From: a virus | Strand: one strand, 5' to 3' | IMG/VR virus record: IMGVR_UViG_3300034980_000208 | Coordinates: 1 to 40,829 of that record | DNA: 40,829 bases | In this document: one piece after another, positions 17,081 through 23,986 of the stretch | Position numbering within the stretch: the stretch's first letter is position 1 | Layout: each line of letters opens with the position of its first letter | Notes under the pieces: model-generated | The model's database searches: none | Told to the model about the DNA's origin: nothing | The model's input: the letters and a program-made list of their open reading frames with translations, nothing else | Made by a program: the position numbers and the translations under genes

Positions 17081-18843
17081 GGGTTCTAAAGGGGCGAATG
17101 CTGGATATCGCGTTGGGCCTGACTGACCTGTCGCGTCCGCAGGTCGATCAGCACAGGGCTGCACTGGCGGGCATGGGGTTTGACGTTCCGGCACTGCGTG
17201 ACGCTGGACCGAAACCGGCAGTCCGTCAACGGCGAACGGCACGGCGAAGCAACATCGGCACGCGACTGAAAAACATAATCAGTCGAGCCGAGCCGGGGGC
17301 CATGACGTGCGGTTCGTGTCGCAATATGGTCGCAGAACTCAACAGCATGACCGTGGCCGAAGTGCGGAAAGATATTGACCGCGTCGTCGCAGATATCGCC
17401 TCACGGGCACCACATCAAGCGCCGAAGCTATGGCAGCGGATCGCTGTCAGGATCGATCAGGCAATTCACCTCGGGCAGACAGAACAGCGGATACGCGGAT
17501 GGGTGACGGAATCGCTAACAAGGCCATCGCGGCAGCGAGGCGGCAGGCACAGCACGATCACAATGCCGCTGTCACGATCACAAAAGCGATTGCATGAGGC
17601 GGCACTGGCCGCACCGCCACCGGAGCCGTTCCCGTTCGTCGGCGAACCTGTCCGCAATATGATCTGGCACGTCTGGCCGGTGGAAGGCTGGCGGCGACAC
17701 GTCGAGCGAATCAAGGATCTGGCGGCGACTTGCGACGGCCAGCGGATCGTCGGGCTGTCCATCAGTCCGGACTCTGAAACCGCAGATACGGTACGCGGCG
17801 AACTGGGCGACGGATACACGTATCTGGAATTTATGAACAAAGGGCAGGGCGACGGCACCGGGTCGGGTGAAGTTCAGACGCTGCGGGCCGCACTGCCGAT
17901 GCTCGACGCGGCTGATCCGGACAGCATCACAATCTACGGTCACTGCAAAGGCGTGAGGCCTCACACACGCGACATGGAAGCGGTGCATCTGTGGTGTGAT
18001 CTGATGTGGGAGATGGTCGCACTGAATCACGAGCAGGCGACCGACGCAATGGCAGCGGGGCATCAGGCGTTTGGTGCGTTCCGTACGTTCGGTGCGATGC
18101 CATTACAGCCTGCACATTCGTGGCATTATTCCGGCACGTTCATGCAACTCAGGACAGCGGCGATTCTCGCCGGCGGAATCCCGCCGGTCAAAGGTGCCTA
18201 CGGTGGGACAGAGGCATGGCTGGGTGATTGTATTCCGCCACAGAACGCCGCGTGCGTGTTCGCTGACGGGCTGGGATTCAAATCCCCCTACGATCTGGCG
18301 AATTGGCCAGCGTGGATCGATCAGGTTTTCGAGTGGGAAGTCAATCGGATCGGCGGGCCGCGAACGGAGCAACATAAACGTGAACTCGATTGGCTACTGG
18401 ATCGACTGGACGGCGTGCGGTCGATGCTGGTGATCGGGTCGAAGCATGGCGGACTCGAATACCACATCGGCAACCGATGCCCGCAAATGCAGATTATCAG
18501 CGTGGACATTGCGCCACAGGCGGATAATGCGGCACAGTACGTGATCGCGGGCAGTTCTGCGGATTCAGCTATTCAGGAACGCATCCGAACCGCTTATAAT
18601 TTCGACGCGGTATTTATCGACGGGGACCACACGCTGGCGGGCGTCACTGCTGACTGGGAATTTGCGAAGACTCTGGGTCCGGATCGGATATACTTTCACG
18701 ACATCCACGACGGATTAAAGCACCGACGTGAGGATTGCCACGCTCACGAACTCTGGGAAAAAATTAAAGCCGAACACACAACCGCCGAAAAGTGCGTTGG
18801 CATAGGCTGGGGCGGAATTGGAGAAGTCACATGGCGGCAATAA
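17077..18843 (+). CDS. Glycosyltransferase-like plus SAM-methyltransferase fusion
   Basis: This 588-residue protein starts at ATG 17077 in ATGA overlap with the Cys-rich gene. Residues ~1-180 are basic with a CGSC motif at 78-81. Residues ~190-420 resemble short glycosyltransferase-like proteins (YGHCKGVRPHTRDMEAVHLWCDLMWEM, later HSWHYSGTFMQL). Residues ~445-588 form a class I methyltransferase: LVIGSKHGGLEYHIG as SAM loop, VDIAPQ, then VFIDGDHTLAGVTADWE and FHDIHD, as in CmcI-like/Methyltransf_24 enzymes. It lies in the tail operon, so it may modify a virion glycan or protein. The methyltransferase call is stronger than the glycosyltransferase call. Confidence 0.7.
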   Translation: MRVLKGRMLDIALGLTDLSRPQVDQHRAALAGMGFDVPALRDAGPKPAVRQRRTARRSNIGTRLKNIISRAEPGAMTCGSCRNMVAELNSMTVAEVRKDIDRVVADIASRAPHQAPKLWQRIAVRIDQAIHLGQTEQRIRGWVTESLTRPSRQRGGRHSTITMPLSRSQKRLHEAALAAPPPEPFPFVGEPVRNMIWHVWPVEGWRRHVERIKDLAATCDGQRIVGLSISPDSETADTVRGELGDGYTYLEFMNKGQGDGTGSGEVQTLRAALPMLDAADPDSITIYGHCKGVRPHTRDMEAVHLWCDLMWEMVALNHEQATDAMAAGHQAFGAFRTFGAMPLQPAHSWHYSGTFMQLRTAAILAGGIPPVKGAYGGTEAWLGDCIPPQNAACVFADGLGFKSPYDLANWPAWIDQVFEWEVNRIGGPRTEQHKRELDWLLDRLDGVRSMLVIGSKHGGLEYHIGNRCPQMQIISVDIAPQADNAAQYVIAGSSADSAIQERIRTAYNFDAVFIDGDHTLAGVTADWEFAKTLGPDRIYFHDIHDGLKHRREDCHAHELWEKIKAEHTTAEKCVGIGWGGIGEVTWRQ

Positions 18844-19232
18844 CAATCACGGCAGCGAACGTCCGACTCGGAGCGAATACCAAAACGATCAAAGGCGTCA
18901 GTGGCGAGACCGTGACGCCGATGATGCCGCTGTATAAGCACACGGACGGCGAGTATCGCAAATCCGCAAACACATCCGCTATTGTCGCGGACTGCAAGGG
19001 TCTGGTGATCGGATACGGCGAAGACGGCGTGACAATTGAGATCGCTCAGTCTGGGCTTATCACGGTCGGCGCGACACTGGCAGTGAACACCGCGTACTGT
19101 GTCGGAGCCTCTGGCCTGATCATGCCGTACAGCGATCTATCAAGCGGTGAATTCGGAACCTTTCTCGGGTGGGCGACGACGACTGCCGTACTCGATTTAC
19201 AGATTCAGGCGAGCGGAGTTGCAACGCCTTAG
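18831..19232 (+). CDS. DUF2190-like beta protein
   Basis: This 133-residue protein has the same style as capsid-cement proteins: ITITAANVRLG, a GETVTPMMPLY strand, GLVIGYGEDGVTIEIAQ, GATLAVNTAYCVGASG and a closing beta segment. It starts inside the 3' end of the methyltransferase gene at ATG 18831. It looks related to the proteins at 7052 and 40219. It could decorate capsid or tail; the location after tail genes favours tail or fibre. The function is inferred. Confidence 0.6.
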   Translation: MAAITITAANVRLGANTKTIKGVSGETVTPMMPLYKHTDGEYRKSANTSAIVADCKGLVIGYGEDGVTIEIAQSGLITVGATLAVNTAYCVGASGLIMPYSDLSSGEFGTFLGWATTTAVLDLQIQASGVATP

Positions 19233-19263
19233 TTTTACTAACGACAGAAAAAAGGATTAGACG

Positions 19264-19887
19264 ATGCCAGTTTTTCAGGCAGGCTACCATACCGAATCAC
19301 TCGGGACCGAGATTGTAGAATCGATCCCGCCGTTGGCCGGACACATCCCGCGACTGACACATCTACGATATACGCCAGCCGGGAGCGTCCACAAAATTTA
19401 CGTGATGAAGTGCATCGGCACAACACTGGCAGATAAAGAAGCGGCATCGGGCCAGGCCAATATTGATTTCGTTGATACGTCACCGCACATCACGCCAGCC
19501 GGGGCGCAGGAAACTATCGCCGCGAATGACTGGGTCTGTTATATGACAGAGGCAGGAATCGAAGGTAATGACGTAGCGAGCATCGCGGGCAACGTCGTGA
19601 CGTTCAATCAGAATCTTGGGGCCGTGGTTCCCAAAGGTGGCGGCATCTATGTATTCGGCGAACTAACGCGAGCAGTCCATACGGCACTGTGGCCGACTGT
19701 CTCGGCCACTAACGATTACGCGGACCTGACGATTCAGGCGGGAATACCGGCTGACACAGACGTGTATCAGGCTCGCAGTGGGAGCGGAGACCCGATGTTA
19801 ATCGTGGTTGATAATCCGACCGCTGCCGGTGCGCTGGAATACCTGTCAGGCGTATACGTGGCGGATTCAGACCTGACGCAAAACTAA
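19264..19887 (+). CDS. Hypothetical virion protein
   Basis: This 207-residue protein is preceded by AAAGGA and has no signal peptide or membrane segment. Beta-rich composition (VFQAGYHTESLGTEIVESIPPLAG; AGNVVTFNQNLGAVVPKGGGIYVFGEL) suggests a structural protein. It ends the late structural series before the small membrane genes. No family is recognised. Confidence 0.6.
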   Translation: MPVFQAGYHTESLGTEIVESIPPLAGHIPRLTHLRYTPAGSVHKIYVMKCIGTTLADKEAASGQANIDFVDTSPHITPAGAQETIAANDWVCYMTEAGIEGNDVASIAGNVVTFNQNLGAVVPKGGGIYVFGELTRAVHTALWPTVSATNDYADLTIQAGIPADTDVYQARSGSGDPMLIVVDNPTAAGALEYLSGVYVADSDLTQN

Positions 19888-19903
19888 CGACTGGAGACAC
19901 ACC

Positions 19904-20104
19904 ATGCAACTCAACGATCCTAACCATCCCGCCTGGCGGCTGGGATTTCACGCGGTGTATCTGCTGGCGGCACTCGGTTCGCTGTGGTTGTTTTCGACGA
20001 CGTTCGACGAAACTGAATTGAAGGCACTCGGGGCAATCATAGCCGCTGTCGCTGCATCCGAGGGATTCCGACAGCTAGTCACGCGAGCGGGGAAATCGCA
20101 ATGA
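19904..20104 (+). CDS. Small membrane protein (holin-like candidate)
   Basis: This 66-residue protein has a hydrophobic segment at ~14-30 (HAVYLLAALGSLWLF) and a second weakly hydrophobic helix at ~40-52 (ALGAIIAAVAASEG), with a basic C-terminus. CTGGAG lies before the start. Size, membrane topology and place right after the structural genes fit a holin or a holin partner. No endolysin is recognisable nearby, so this is only a candidate. Confidence 0.6.
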   Translation: MQLNDPNHPAWRLGFHAVYLLAALGSLWLFSTTFDETELKALGAIIAAVAASEGFRQLVTRAGKSQ

Positions 20105-20304
20105 GTAACTCCGACCTGCAAAAAATCAAATGGGCTGGTTGGATTATCCTCGGGGCTGTCGCGTTCAGTTTCTGCGGCTGGATCAGCGGCGAGGTTGTCG
20201 CGAACGGAAAGCGAATCGTCATGGTCGAGGAGCGGCAGCGGTCGCAGTTTGAGCAATTGCGTGAGGATATCAGCGAGCTAAAAAAACTGCTGGCTGACCG
20301 ATGA
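20101..20304 (+). CDS. Single-pass membrane protein with coiled-coil tail
   Basis: This 67-residue protein has one transmembrane helix at ~11-29 (AGWIILGAVAFSFCGWISG) and a charged helical C-terminus (EERQRSQFEQLREDISELKKLL) that looks like a short coiled coil. It overlaps the previous small membrane gene by ATGA and the nuclease gene by ATGATG. Such proteins are common near holins and spanins, but it lacks a lipobox or clear spanin features. Confidence 0.6.
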   Translation: MSNSDLQKIKWAGWIILGAVAFSFCGWISGEVVANGKRIVMVEERQRSQFEQLREDISELKKLLADR

Positions 20305-20633
20305 TGTATCGCTATCGCGCACACGTACTGCGAGTATATGACGGCGATACGATCACGGTCCGCGTCGACCTGGGATTTCACACGCACAGGATTGAGCGTC
20401 TGCGACTCGCACGAATCGACGCATGGGAAGTCCGGGGCGAGGAACGGCCAGCGGGGCTAATCGCTCGCGACTGGTTACGAACGCAGATTCTCGGCAAGGA
20501 TATTGAAATACAAACGAATAAAGACGCGACCGGAAAGTGGGGACGGTATATCGCGGAGGTTTTTACGCTCGACGGTGGGTGCCTGAACGACTCATTAGTA
20601 GCTAACGGCCACGCCCGATATCAAAATTACTGA
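20301..20633 (+). CDS. Thermonuclease-like (SNase-type) nuclease
   Basis: This 110-residue Ca2+-dependent nuclease homologue has the family motifs: VYDGDTITVRV at the start, ERLRLARIDAWEVRGEE carrying the catalytic Arg and Glu, and GKWGRYIAEVF carrying the second catalytic Arg. It ends LNDSLVANGHARYQNY, as in SNase proteins. No signal peptide is present, so it acts in the cell or is released at lysis. It is coupled by overlap to the small membrane protein. A terminator unit follows, so it ends the late operon. Confidence 0.9.
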   Translation: MMYRYRAHVLRVYDGDTITVRVDLGFHTHRIERLRLARIDAWEVRGEERPAGLIARDWLRTQILGKDIEIQTNKDATGKWGRYIAEVFTLDGGCLNDSLVANGHARYQNY

Positions 20634-20639
20634 CCGGGG

Positions 20640-20668
20640 TTGACAGTCAGATTCAGTCCGTATAGATT
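20640..20668 (+). promoter_or_regulatory. Sigma70-like promoter between late and early regions
   Basis: TTGACA at 20640-20645 is a perfect -35 box; TAGATT at 20663-20668 with 17-nt spacing is a fair -10 box. It starts 7 nt after the SNase stop codon. A transcript from here would begin near 20675 and run into a small hairpin and then the terminator at 20716-20754. Confidence 0.6.
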
Positions 20669-20715
20669 GCCTGCCGTTGCGAGCAGGCGACACAGCGAAT
20701 CAAAAAGCAATGCTT

Positions 20716-20754
20716 CCCGTCGCATGCCTCTGCTCAGGTGTGCGGCGGGTTTTT
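20716..20754 (+). terminator. Rho-independent terminator
   Basis: Arm CCCGTCGCA at 20716-20724 pairs with TGCGGCGGG at 20741-20749, with one G-T wobble. An inner CCT/AGG pair lies in the loop, and a T run follows. A second small hairpin, CCTGC/GCAGG, lies at 20670-20687. It ends late transcription or attenuates transcription from the promoter just upstream. Confidence 0.75.
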
Positions 20755-20769
20755 CATGGAGTCAGTGCA

Positions 20770-21114
20770 GTGACGATCCAGCAAACGCTATTCGACGACG
20801 AGCGACCCGCCAAATTGGCGAGAGACGCCGACCCGGAAACCAGCCACGACGCAGCGGCTGAGATTAAGCCGAAGCTCGGCAAGCTGGAAGAGCGAATGCT
20901 GTCCGCGTTCAAGCGATGGCCGAAGACCGCACGCGAAGCAGCGGAAGATGCCGCCAGATTGTTCAACTGCCTGTCAGGCGAACACACCGAAACAGAATCA
21001 TATCGGAAGCGGTACACGGGTTTACTCAAGTCTGGCCGCATCGTTGCCGATGGGGTTAAGACCTGCCGGGTGTCCGGCAAGACGGTGACAGCATACAGAA
21101 TCAAGGACGACTGA
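20770..21114 (+). CDS. Early-region hypothetical protein
   Basis: This 114-residue protein starts at GTG 20770, with GGAG at 20758-20761 giving 8-nt spacing. An ATG at 20677 in frame lies upstream of the terminator and is unlikely. The sequence contains RDADPETSHDAAAEI, a pattern seen in short phage and prophage proteins with winged-helix C-termini, then helices and YRKRYTGLLKSGRIVADGVKTC, which reads like a winged-helix wing. A DNA-binding role is plausible but not proven. It is the first gene after the terminator. Confidence 0.65.
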   Translation: MTIQQTLFDDERPAKLARDADPETSHDAAAEIKPKLGKLEERMLSAFKRWPKTAREAAEDAARLFNCLSGEHTETESYRKRYTGLLKSGRIVADGVKTCRVSGKTVTAYRIKDD

Positions 21115-21115
21115 A

Positions 21116-21307
21116 ATGATGCCGAAGGAACTCGAAGAAACAATCAGGACGCAACGTATCATCAATCACGCTCGCGGGTATTTTGCTGCGGTGCTGGACT
21201 GCACGCGGTACGTCAGCGAGCGGAATCGGGAACAGGCGATTGCTCGGCTGATGAAAAAATACGAATCGGACCACCCAGAATACGTGAGAATCAAAAATGA
21301 ATGCTGA
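21116..21307 (+). CDS. Small hypothetical protein
   Basis: This 63-residue basic and acidic helical protein (EETIRTQRIINHARGYFAAVL) starts one base after the preceding stop codon. It overlaps the next gene by 11 nt. No domain is recognised. Confidence 0.55.
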   Translation: MMPKELEETIRTQRIINHARGYFAAVLDCTRYVSERNREQAIARLMKKYESDHPEYVRIKNEC

Positions 21308-21785
21308 CCACACAACACGCTGGCTGATTCGCCGCGACATCGAAGCCGCACTGGAACTCGGAGCGATGGTTCCGTGGGATCAGGGCGATATGCTCGCACA
21401 CAACAAACAGCGCAACGCAATCGCGATGGTGTGCGAGGATTCTGACCAGCAGATTGTCGGCTGGATCGCGTACACGCTCGGGCTGTCGCACGTCAGCATA
21501 GCGAATATCGCGTGCGACGACTGGGCCGCACCGGCTGAGTCACTGATACAGCGACTGCTGAACAAAATGGGCGACCGTCGCGACTTGATCACGGTGACGG
21601 TGCCGGATTACCAGGACGATATTCTGTGCATGTTTCGGGCGTGCGGGTTTGTTGTCTGGCAGCAGACCGGCGACGAAATCCAGATGCGTTATGACCTGCC
21701 GATATCGAGCGAACTGACCGAGATCGGCGGCGAGGTCTGTCGTCGCTCGACTGGGTTTCCTTGTATGCTGCCGGAGGGATTTTGA
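21297..21785 (+). CDS. GNAT-like acetyltransferase
   Basis: This 162-residue protein has the order of a GNAT fold: an N-terminal IRRDIEAALELGAM helix, NAIAMVCEDSDQQIVGWIAYTLG as the central strands, and AAPAESLIQRLLNKMGDRRDLITVTVPDYQDDILCMFRACGFVVW, which resembles the RimI-type C-terminal half where FxxxGF ends the fold. The usual acetyl-CoA loop (Q/RxxGxG/A) is not clear, so CoA binding is uncertain. It ends in TGATG overlap with a tiny membrane protein gene. Confidence 0.6.
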   Translation: MNADHTTRWLIRRDIEAALELGAMVPWDQGDMLAHNKQRNAIAMVCEDSDQQIVGWIAYTLGLSHVSIANIACDDWAAPAESLIQRLLNKMGDRRDLITVTVPDYQDDILCMFRACGFVVWQQTGDEIQMRYDLPISSELTEIGGEVCRRSTGFPCMLPEGF

Positions 21786-21871
21786 TGAATGATCCGCTCG
21801 CATATTTAATCGTCGCGCTGGTGACGCTGTTTGTTTTTCAGATGATCGAAATTTCAGGAAAGGTTGAGTGA
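21785..21871 (+). CDS. 28-residue membrane microprotein
   Basis: The sequence encodes 28 residues beginning MNDPLAYLIVALVTLF. The centre is one hydrophobic helix of about 14 residues; the end is charged. ATG 21785 overlaps the preceding stop, and its own stop at 21869-21871 overlaps the next start, so it fits the coupled gene chain exactly. Its hydrophobicity and overlaps argue that it is real. The function is unknown. Confidence 0.6.
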   Translation: MNDPLAYLIVALVTLFVFQMIEISGKVE

Positions 21872-22197
21872 TGGAATTAAGTTTACAGGATTTACGGGAG
21901 TTGATTGGTGGGAGCCATGAGCCACCGACGCTTGCCACGATGCACGGCGGGTATAAAATCGTCGTCTGTCAACGCGGATTTGTCTACGCCGGTGACGTCA
22001 CGATGAGCGGTCAGTATCTAATCATCACGAACGCCGTGAACCTGCGAGTCTGGGGTACGACAAAAGGACTCGGGCAGCTTGCGTTGACGGGGGCGACACC
22101 TGGGACAAAAGCGGACGACTGCGGGACCGTGCGGGTGCATGAACTGGCTGTTGTTTCGATGATTGACGCGAAGGAGCTAATCAGTGCAACTTCATGA
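21871..22197 (+). CDS. DUF6948-like phage protein
   Basis: This 108-residue protein contains a region with VVCQRGFVYAGDVTMS, YLIITNAVNLRVWGTTKGLGQLALTG and VHELAVVSMIDAKELI. That resembles the small DUF6948 family of phage proteins, with its conserved pattern of a strand, N-A-x-x-x-R-x-W and a QLAxxG segment. The function of this family is not known to me. GGAAAGG precedes the start. In several phages such a gene is followed by a Gly-rich repeat protein, as here. Confidence 0.6.
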   Translation: MELSLQDLRELIGGSHEPPTLATMHGGYKIVVCQRGFVYAGDVTMSGQYLIITNAVNLRVWGTTKGLGQLALTGATPGTKADDCGTVRVHELAVVSMIDAKELISATS

Positions 22198-22435
22198 TGA
22201 TGGTGTTTGTGTAGATGGCTCTGACTATGGCGATGGCGATGGCTATGGCGATGGCGATGGCGATGGCTATGGCTATGGCTATGGCGATGGCGATGGCTAT
22301 GGCTATGGCTATGGCTATGGCTATGGCTCTGACTATGGCGATGGCTATGGCTCTGACTATGGCGATGGCGATGGCTATGGCGATGGCTCTGACTATGGCT
22401 CTGGCTATGGCAAGAAAGGAAACGCAACATGCTAA
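22184..22435 (+). CDS. Gly-Tyr-Asp-Ser repeat protein
   Basis: This 83-residue low-complexity protein is made mostly of GD, GY and GS dipeptides, with GSDY units. The start is GTG 22184, with AAGGAG at 22171-22176 and 7-nt spacing, which fixes this frame. The Met-Ala repeat frame at 22215 has no such site and would be hydrophobic. It overlaps the end of the DUF6948-like gene and the start of csrA. Composition resembles Gly/Tyr-rich disordered proteins that form condensates, but that is speculation. It begins MQLHDDGVCVDGS and ends GKKGNATC. Confidence 0.65.
   Translation: MQLHDDGVCVDGSDYGDGDGYGDGDGDGYGYGYGDGDGYGYGYGYGYGSDYGDGYGSDYGDGDGYGDGSDYGSGYGKKGNATC
22214..22411 (+). repeat. Hexanucleotide GGCNAT/GGCTCT tandem repeat
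   Basis: About 33 hexamer units with core GGCGAT, GGCTAT or GGCTCTGACTAT run without a break. None of the frames on either strand contains a stop through the block, so open frames here are not evidence by themselves. Repeats of this length change copy number easily. Confidence 0.9.
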
Positions 22436-22629
22436 TGCTGACACGGAAGTCGGGCGAAGGGATACTGCTGGAGATCGGCGGCAGGCAGGTCGCACGGATC
22501 ATCGTGCAGAATTGCCGGGACGGAAAAACGCAGGTCGGTATTGATGCCGGACCTGACGTGAAGGTTTTGCGTGAGGAACTCTGTCGGGCTAACGCTGAGA
22601 GCGATAGCGAGCCGCTGGAATGTGAATGA
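22429..22629 (+). CDS. csrA: CsrA/RsmA-family translational regulator
   Basis: This 66-residue homologue of the RNA-binding dimer CsrA normally binds GGA-containing leaders and changes translation or mRNA stability. The family start MLxLTRKxGE is present (MLMLTRKSGEGILLEI), followed by the central strands (ARIIVQNCRDGKTQVGIDAGPDVKV) and the LREEL segment containing the conserved Arg for RNA binding. Its own ribosome site AAGGAAA lies just upstream, itself containing GGA. ATG 22429 overlaps the repeat-protein stop. A phage CsrA could act on host or phage mRNAs; targets are unknown. Confidence 0.88.
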   Translation: MLMLTRKSGEGILLEIGGRQVARIIVQNCRDGKTQVGIDAGPDVKVLREELCRANAESDSEPLECE

Positions 22630-22736
22630 ATCACAGGCTCGGGTCTGACAATACGTGAGCGGGGAAGCCGGAATGCTATTGAGGATAAAAAGACACAGGC
22701 TTGACGGCTCGGAGAGACGAGCGTTTAAGGAACAAC

Positions 22737-23171
22737 ATGACAACCAAACGTCGTCGAATACACTTCACCGTCCCAGGCGTTCCAATCGCACAGCCACGCC
22801 ACCGCGTAGGGAATCACGGCGCGTACATCCCGCAGGACCACGCGATCCACGCATACCGTCAGGCGGTGATACTGACGTGGCAATCGATCAGCGAGTACTT
22901 CGCACCGATGCCCGGTGCGGTGTCGGTCGGTCTGGCGTTTTGGTTCCCGCGACCGAAGGCGATGCAGTGGAAAACGAAGCCGCAGATCGCGGCGGTGAAA
23001 ACAACGAAGCCGGATCTGGATAATCTCGCGAAGGGCGTACTGGATGCCCTACAGAATCACGCATTCGGGGACGATTCAAATGTTGTGGAATTGCGGCTGT
23101 CAAAGTGGATCGTCAGGGGCGGGGCGTTGCCACGAACAGAAATTACGATAACGGACGAGCGAAAACATTGA
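22737..23171 (+). CDS. RusA-family Holliday junction resolvase
   Basis: This nuclease cuts four-way DNA junctions during recombination or replication. The 144-residue protein has the RusA pattern: an N-terminal VPIAQPRHRVGNHG strand region, then KPDLDNLAKGVLDAL carrying the catalytic Asp pair, and DDSNVVEL ahead of the closing strand. ATG 22737 is chosen because AAGGA lies 6 nt upstream. A GCTCG-GAGAGA-CGAGC hairpin sits in the leader. It ends with KH just inside the duplicated region. With the Bet-like annealase at 25.2 kb it forms a recombination set. Confidence 0.88.
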   Translation: MTTKRRRIHFTVPGVPIAQPRHRVGNHGAYIPQDHAIHAYRQAVILTWQSISEYFAPMPGAVSVGLAFWFPRPKAMQWKTKPQIAAVKTTKPDLDNLAKGVLDALQNHAFGDDSNVVELRLSKWIVRGGALPRTEITITDERKH

Positions 23172-23290
23172 TTCTGTAATACTTTCCAGAATCTTTCCAG
23201 ATTAGTTGATTGTGTATTGCACACCGGGACGATAACGGTATTATTCACCTGTCAGACACAATCAACCAAACGGGAGACGAGACAATGAAG
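23162..23290 (+). repeat. Duplicated promoter region, copy 1
   Basis: A 129-bp block is about 90% identical to 23977-24105, with equal length and no gaps. It includes the end of the RusA gene, tandem CTTTCCAGA elements at 23182-23190 and 23193-23201 (11-bp period), the 11-bp inverted arms GTTGATTGTGT (23205-23215) and ACACAATCAAC (23256-23266), the promoter between the arms, and the first codons of the next gene. Confidence 0.9.
23217..23244 (+). promoter_or_regulatory. Promoter within inverted repeat, copy 1
   Basis: TTGCAC at 23217-23222 and TATTAT at 23239-23244 are spaced 16 nt. It lies between the two inverted-repeat arms and drives the gene at 23285. The CTTTCCAGA pair lies about 50-70 nt upstream of the expected start, a usual activator position. 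Confidence 0.7.
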
Positions 23291-23599
23291 ATCACGAAGA
23301 CAACAATCAACATGGCAGCCAAACGAAACATCGCGATCGTTGTTAACGAAGACGATCGCAACCTTGACGGCCTTTATCGTCGCCGCGAAGGCGAAGTTGT
23401 CACGACCGTTGAACTGTCAGCGATCGGCGAAGACGGTGAAGCCGCTGACGAATACGCCGCACTGTATCGCCTGACAGGTAAAGGCATGTTTTTCATCGAT
23501 TCATTAACCGGCGATCGGGCTGAGTGGCCGCACTGGATCGAAGACGAGTCAACCATGCGGGGACTGCTCGACGCGATGGCGGCAGAAGTGGCAGCGTAA
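23285..23599 (+). CDS. Small regulatory-region protein (copy-1 promoter)
   Basis: This 104-residue protein starts at ATG 23285 after GGGAGACGAG. It is acidic, with an IAIVVNEDDRNLDGLYRR segment and an Ala-rich C-terminus. An in-frame TTG at 23210 would add a leader peptide, but that leader is the duplicated promoter. No family is recognised. It is transcribed alone: promoter upstream, terminator downstream. It shows no clear relation to the gene behind the second copy. Confidence 0.65.
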   Translation: MKITKTTINMAAKRNIAIVVNEDDRNLDGLYRRREGEVVTTVELSAIGEDGEAADEYAALYRLTGKGMFFIDSLTGDRAEWPHWIEDESTMRGLLDAMAAEVAA

Positions 23600-23611
23600 C
23601 ATACACAAAAG

Positions 23612-23636
23612 AGCGGGGTTCGCCCCGCTATTTCTT
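23612..23636 (+). terminator. Rho-independent terminator with TTCG loop
   Basis: AGCGGGG at 23612-23618 pairs perfectly with CCCCGCT at 23623-23629 around a TTCG tetraloop, followed by a T-rich stretch. It ends the 23285 transcript. Confidence 0.85.
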
Positions 23637-23671
23637 CATCCGGTAGCCGGTCATCACAGAAAGTTGAAGCG

Positions 23672-23986
23672 ATGTCAGAATATAAAATTGTAAACATGGG
23701 CAGCAGGCAGTGCGTAGTGCAGCAGCACGGCGTCAGTATCCATTTAGGGCGACTAACAAGAGATGACGCAGCAGAGCTAGTTGCTCGCAAAATGGTGCTG
23801 CAGGCGATCAACGGCAGGATGGATGACCTGCGAAATGAGCTAGATGAGCGGATGCCTGATCTGTCGATTGCGGAGGCAGGGTTAATCCGTAGCCACATCA
23901 ATTCATTCTTGTTGAGTTGCGAAAAGGCTGTCACTTCGCCTAAGCGACGGGCAGAACATTACACTGACTCGCAGCAAAAACATTGA
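23672..23986 (+). CDS. Hypothetical protein
   Basis: This 104-residue protein starts at ATG 23672 after AGAAAG. It is mostly helical (RDDAAELVARKMVLQAINGRMDDLRNEL). It ends with KH like the RusA gene, because its last codons are part of the second duplicated block. No domain is recognised. It lies between the first terminator and the second promoter copy, so how it is transcribed is unclear; read-through is likely. Confidence 0.6.
   Translation: MSEYKIVNMGSRQCVVQQHGVSIHLGRLTRDDAAELVARKMVLQAINGRMDDLRNELDERMPDLSIAEAGLIRSHINSFLLSCEKAVTSPKRRAEHYTDSQQKH

Noticed and set aside
22215-22544. Open frame encoding a long Met-Ala repeat across the hexamer block
   Set aside because: Every frame of the repeat is open; this one has no ribosome site, while the Gly-Tyr-Asp frame has AAGGAG at the correct distance.
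23210-23284. Leader-peptide extension beginning Cys-Ile-Ala, shared by the 23285 and 24100 genes
   Set aside because: It comes from the duplicated promoter DNA; the core elements between TTGCAC and TATTAT explain the similarity better, and the differences change amino acids freely.
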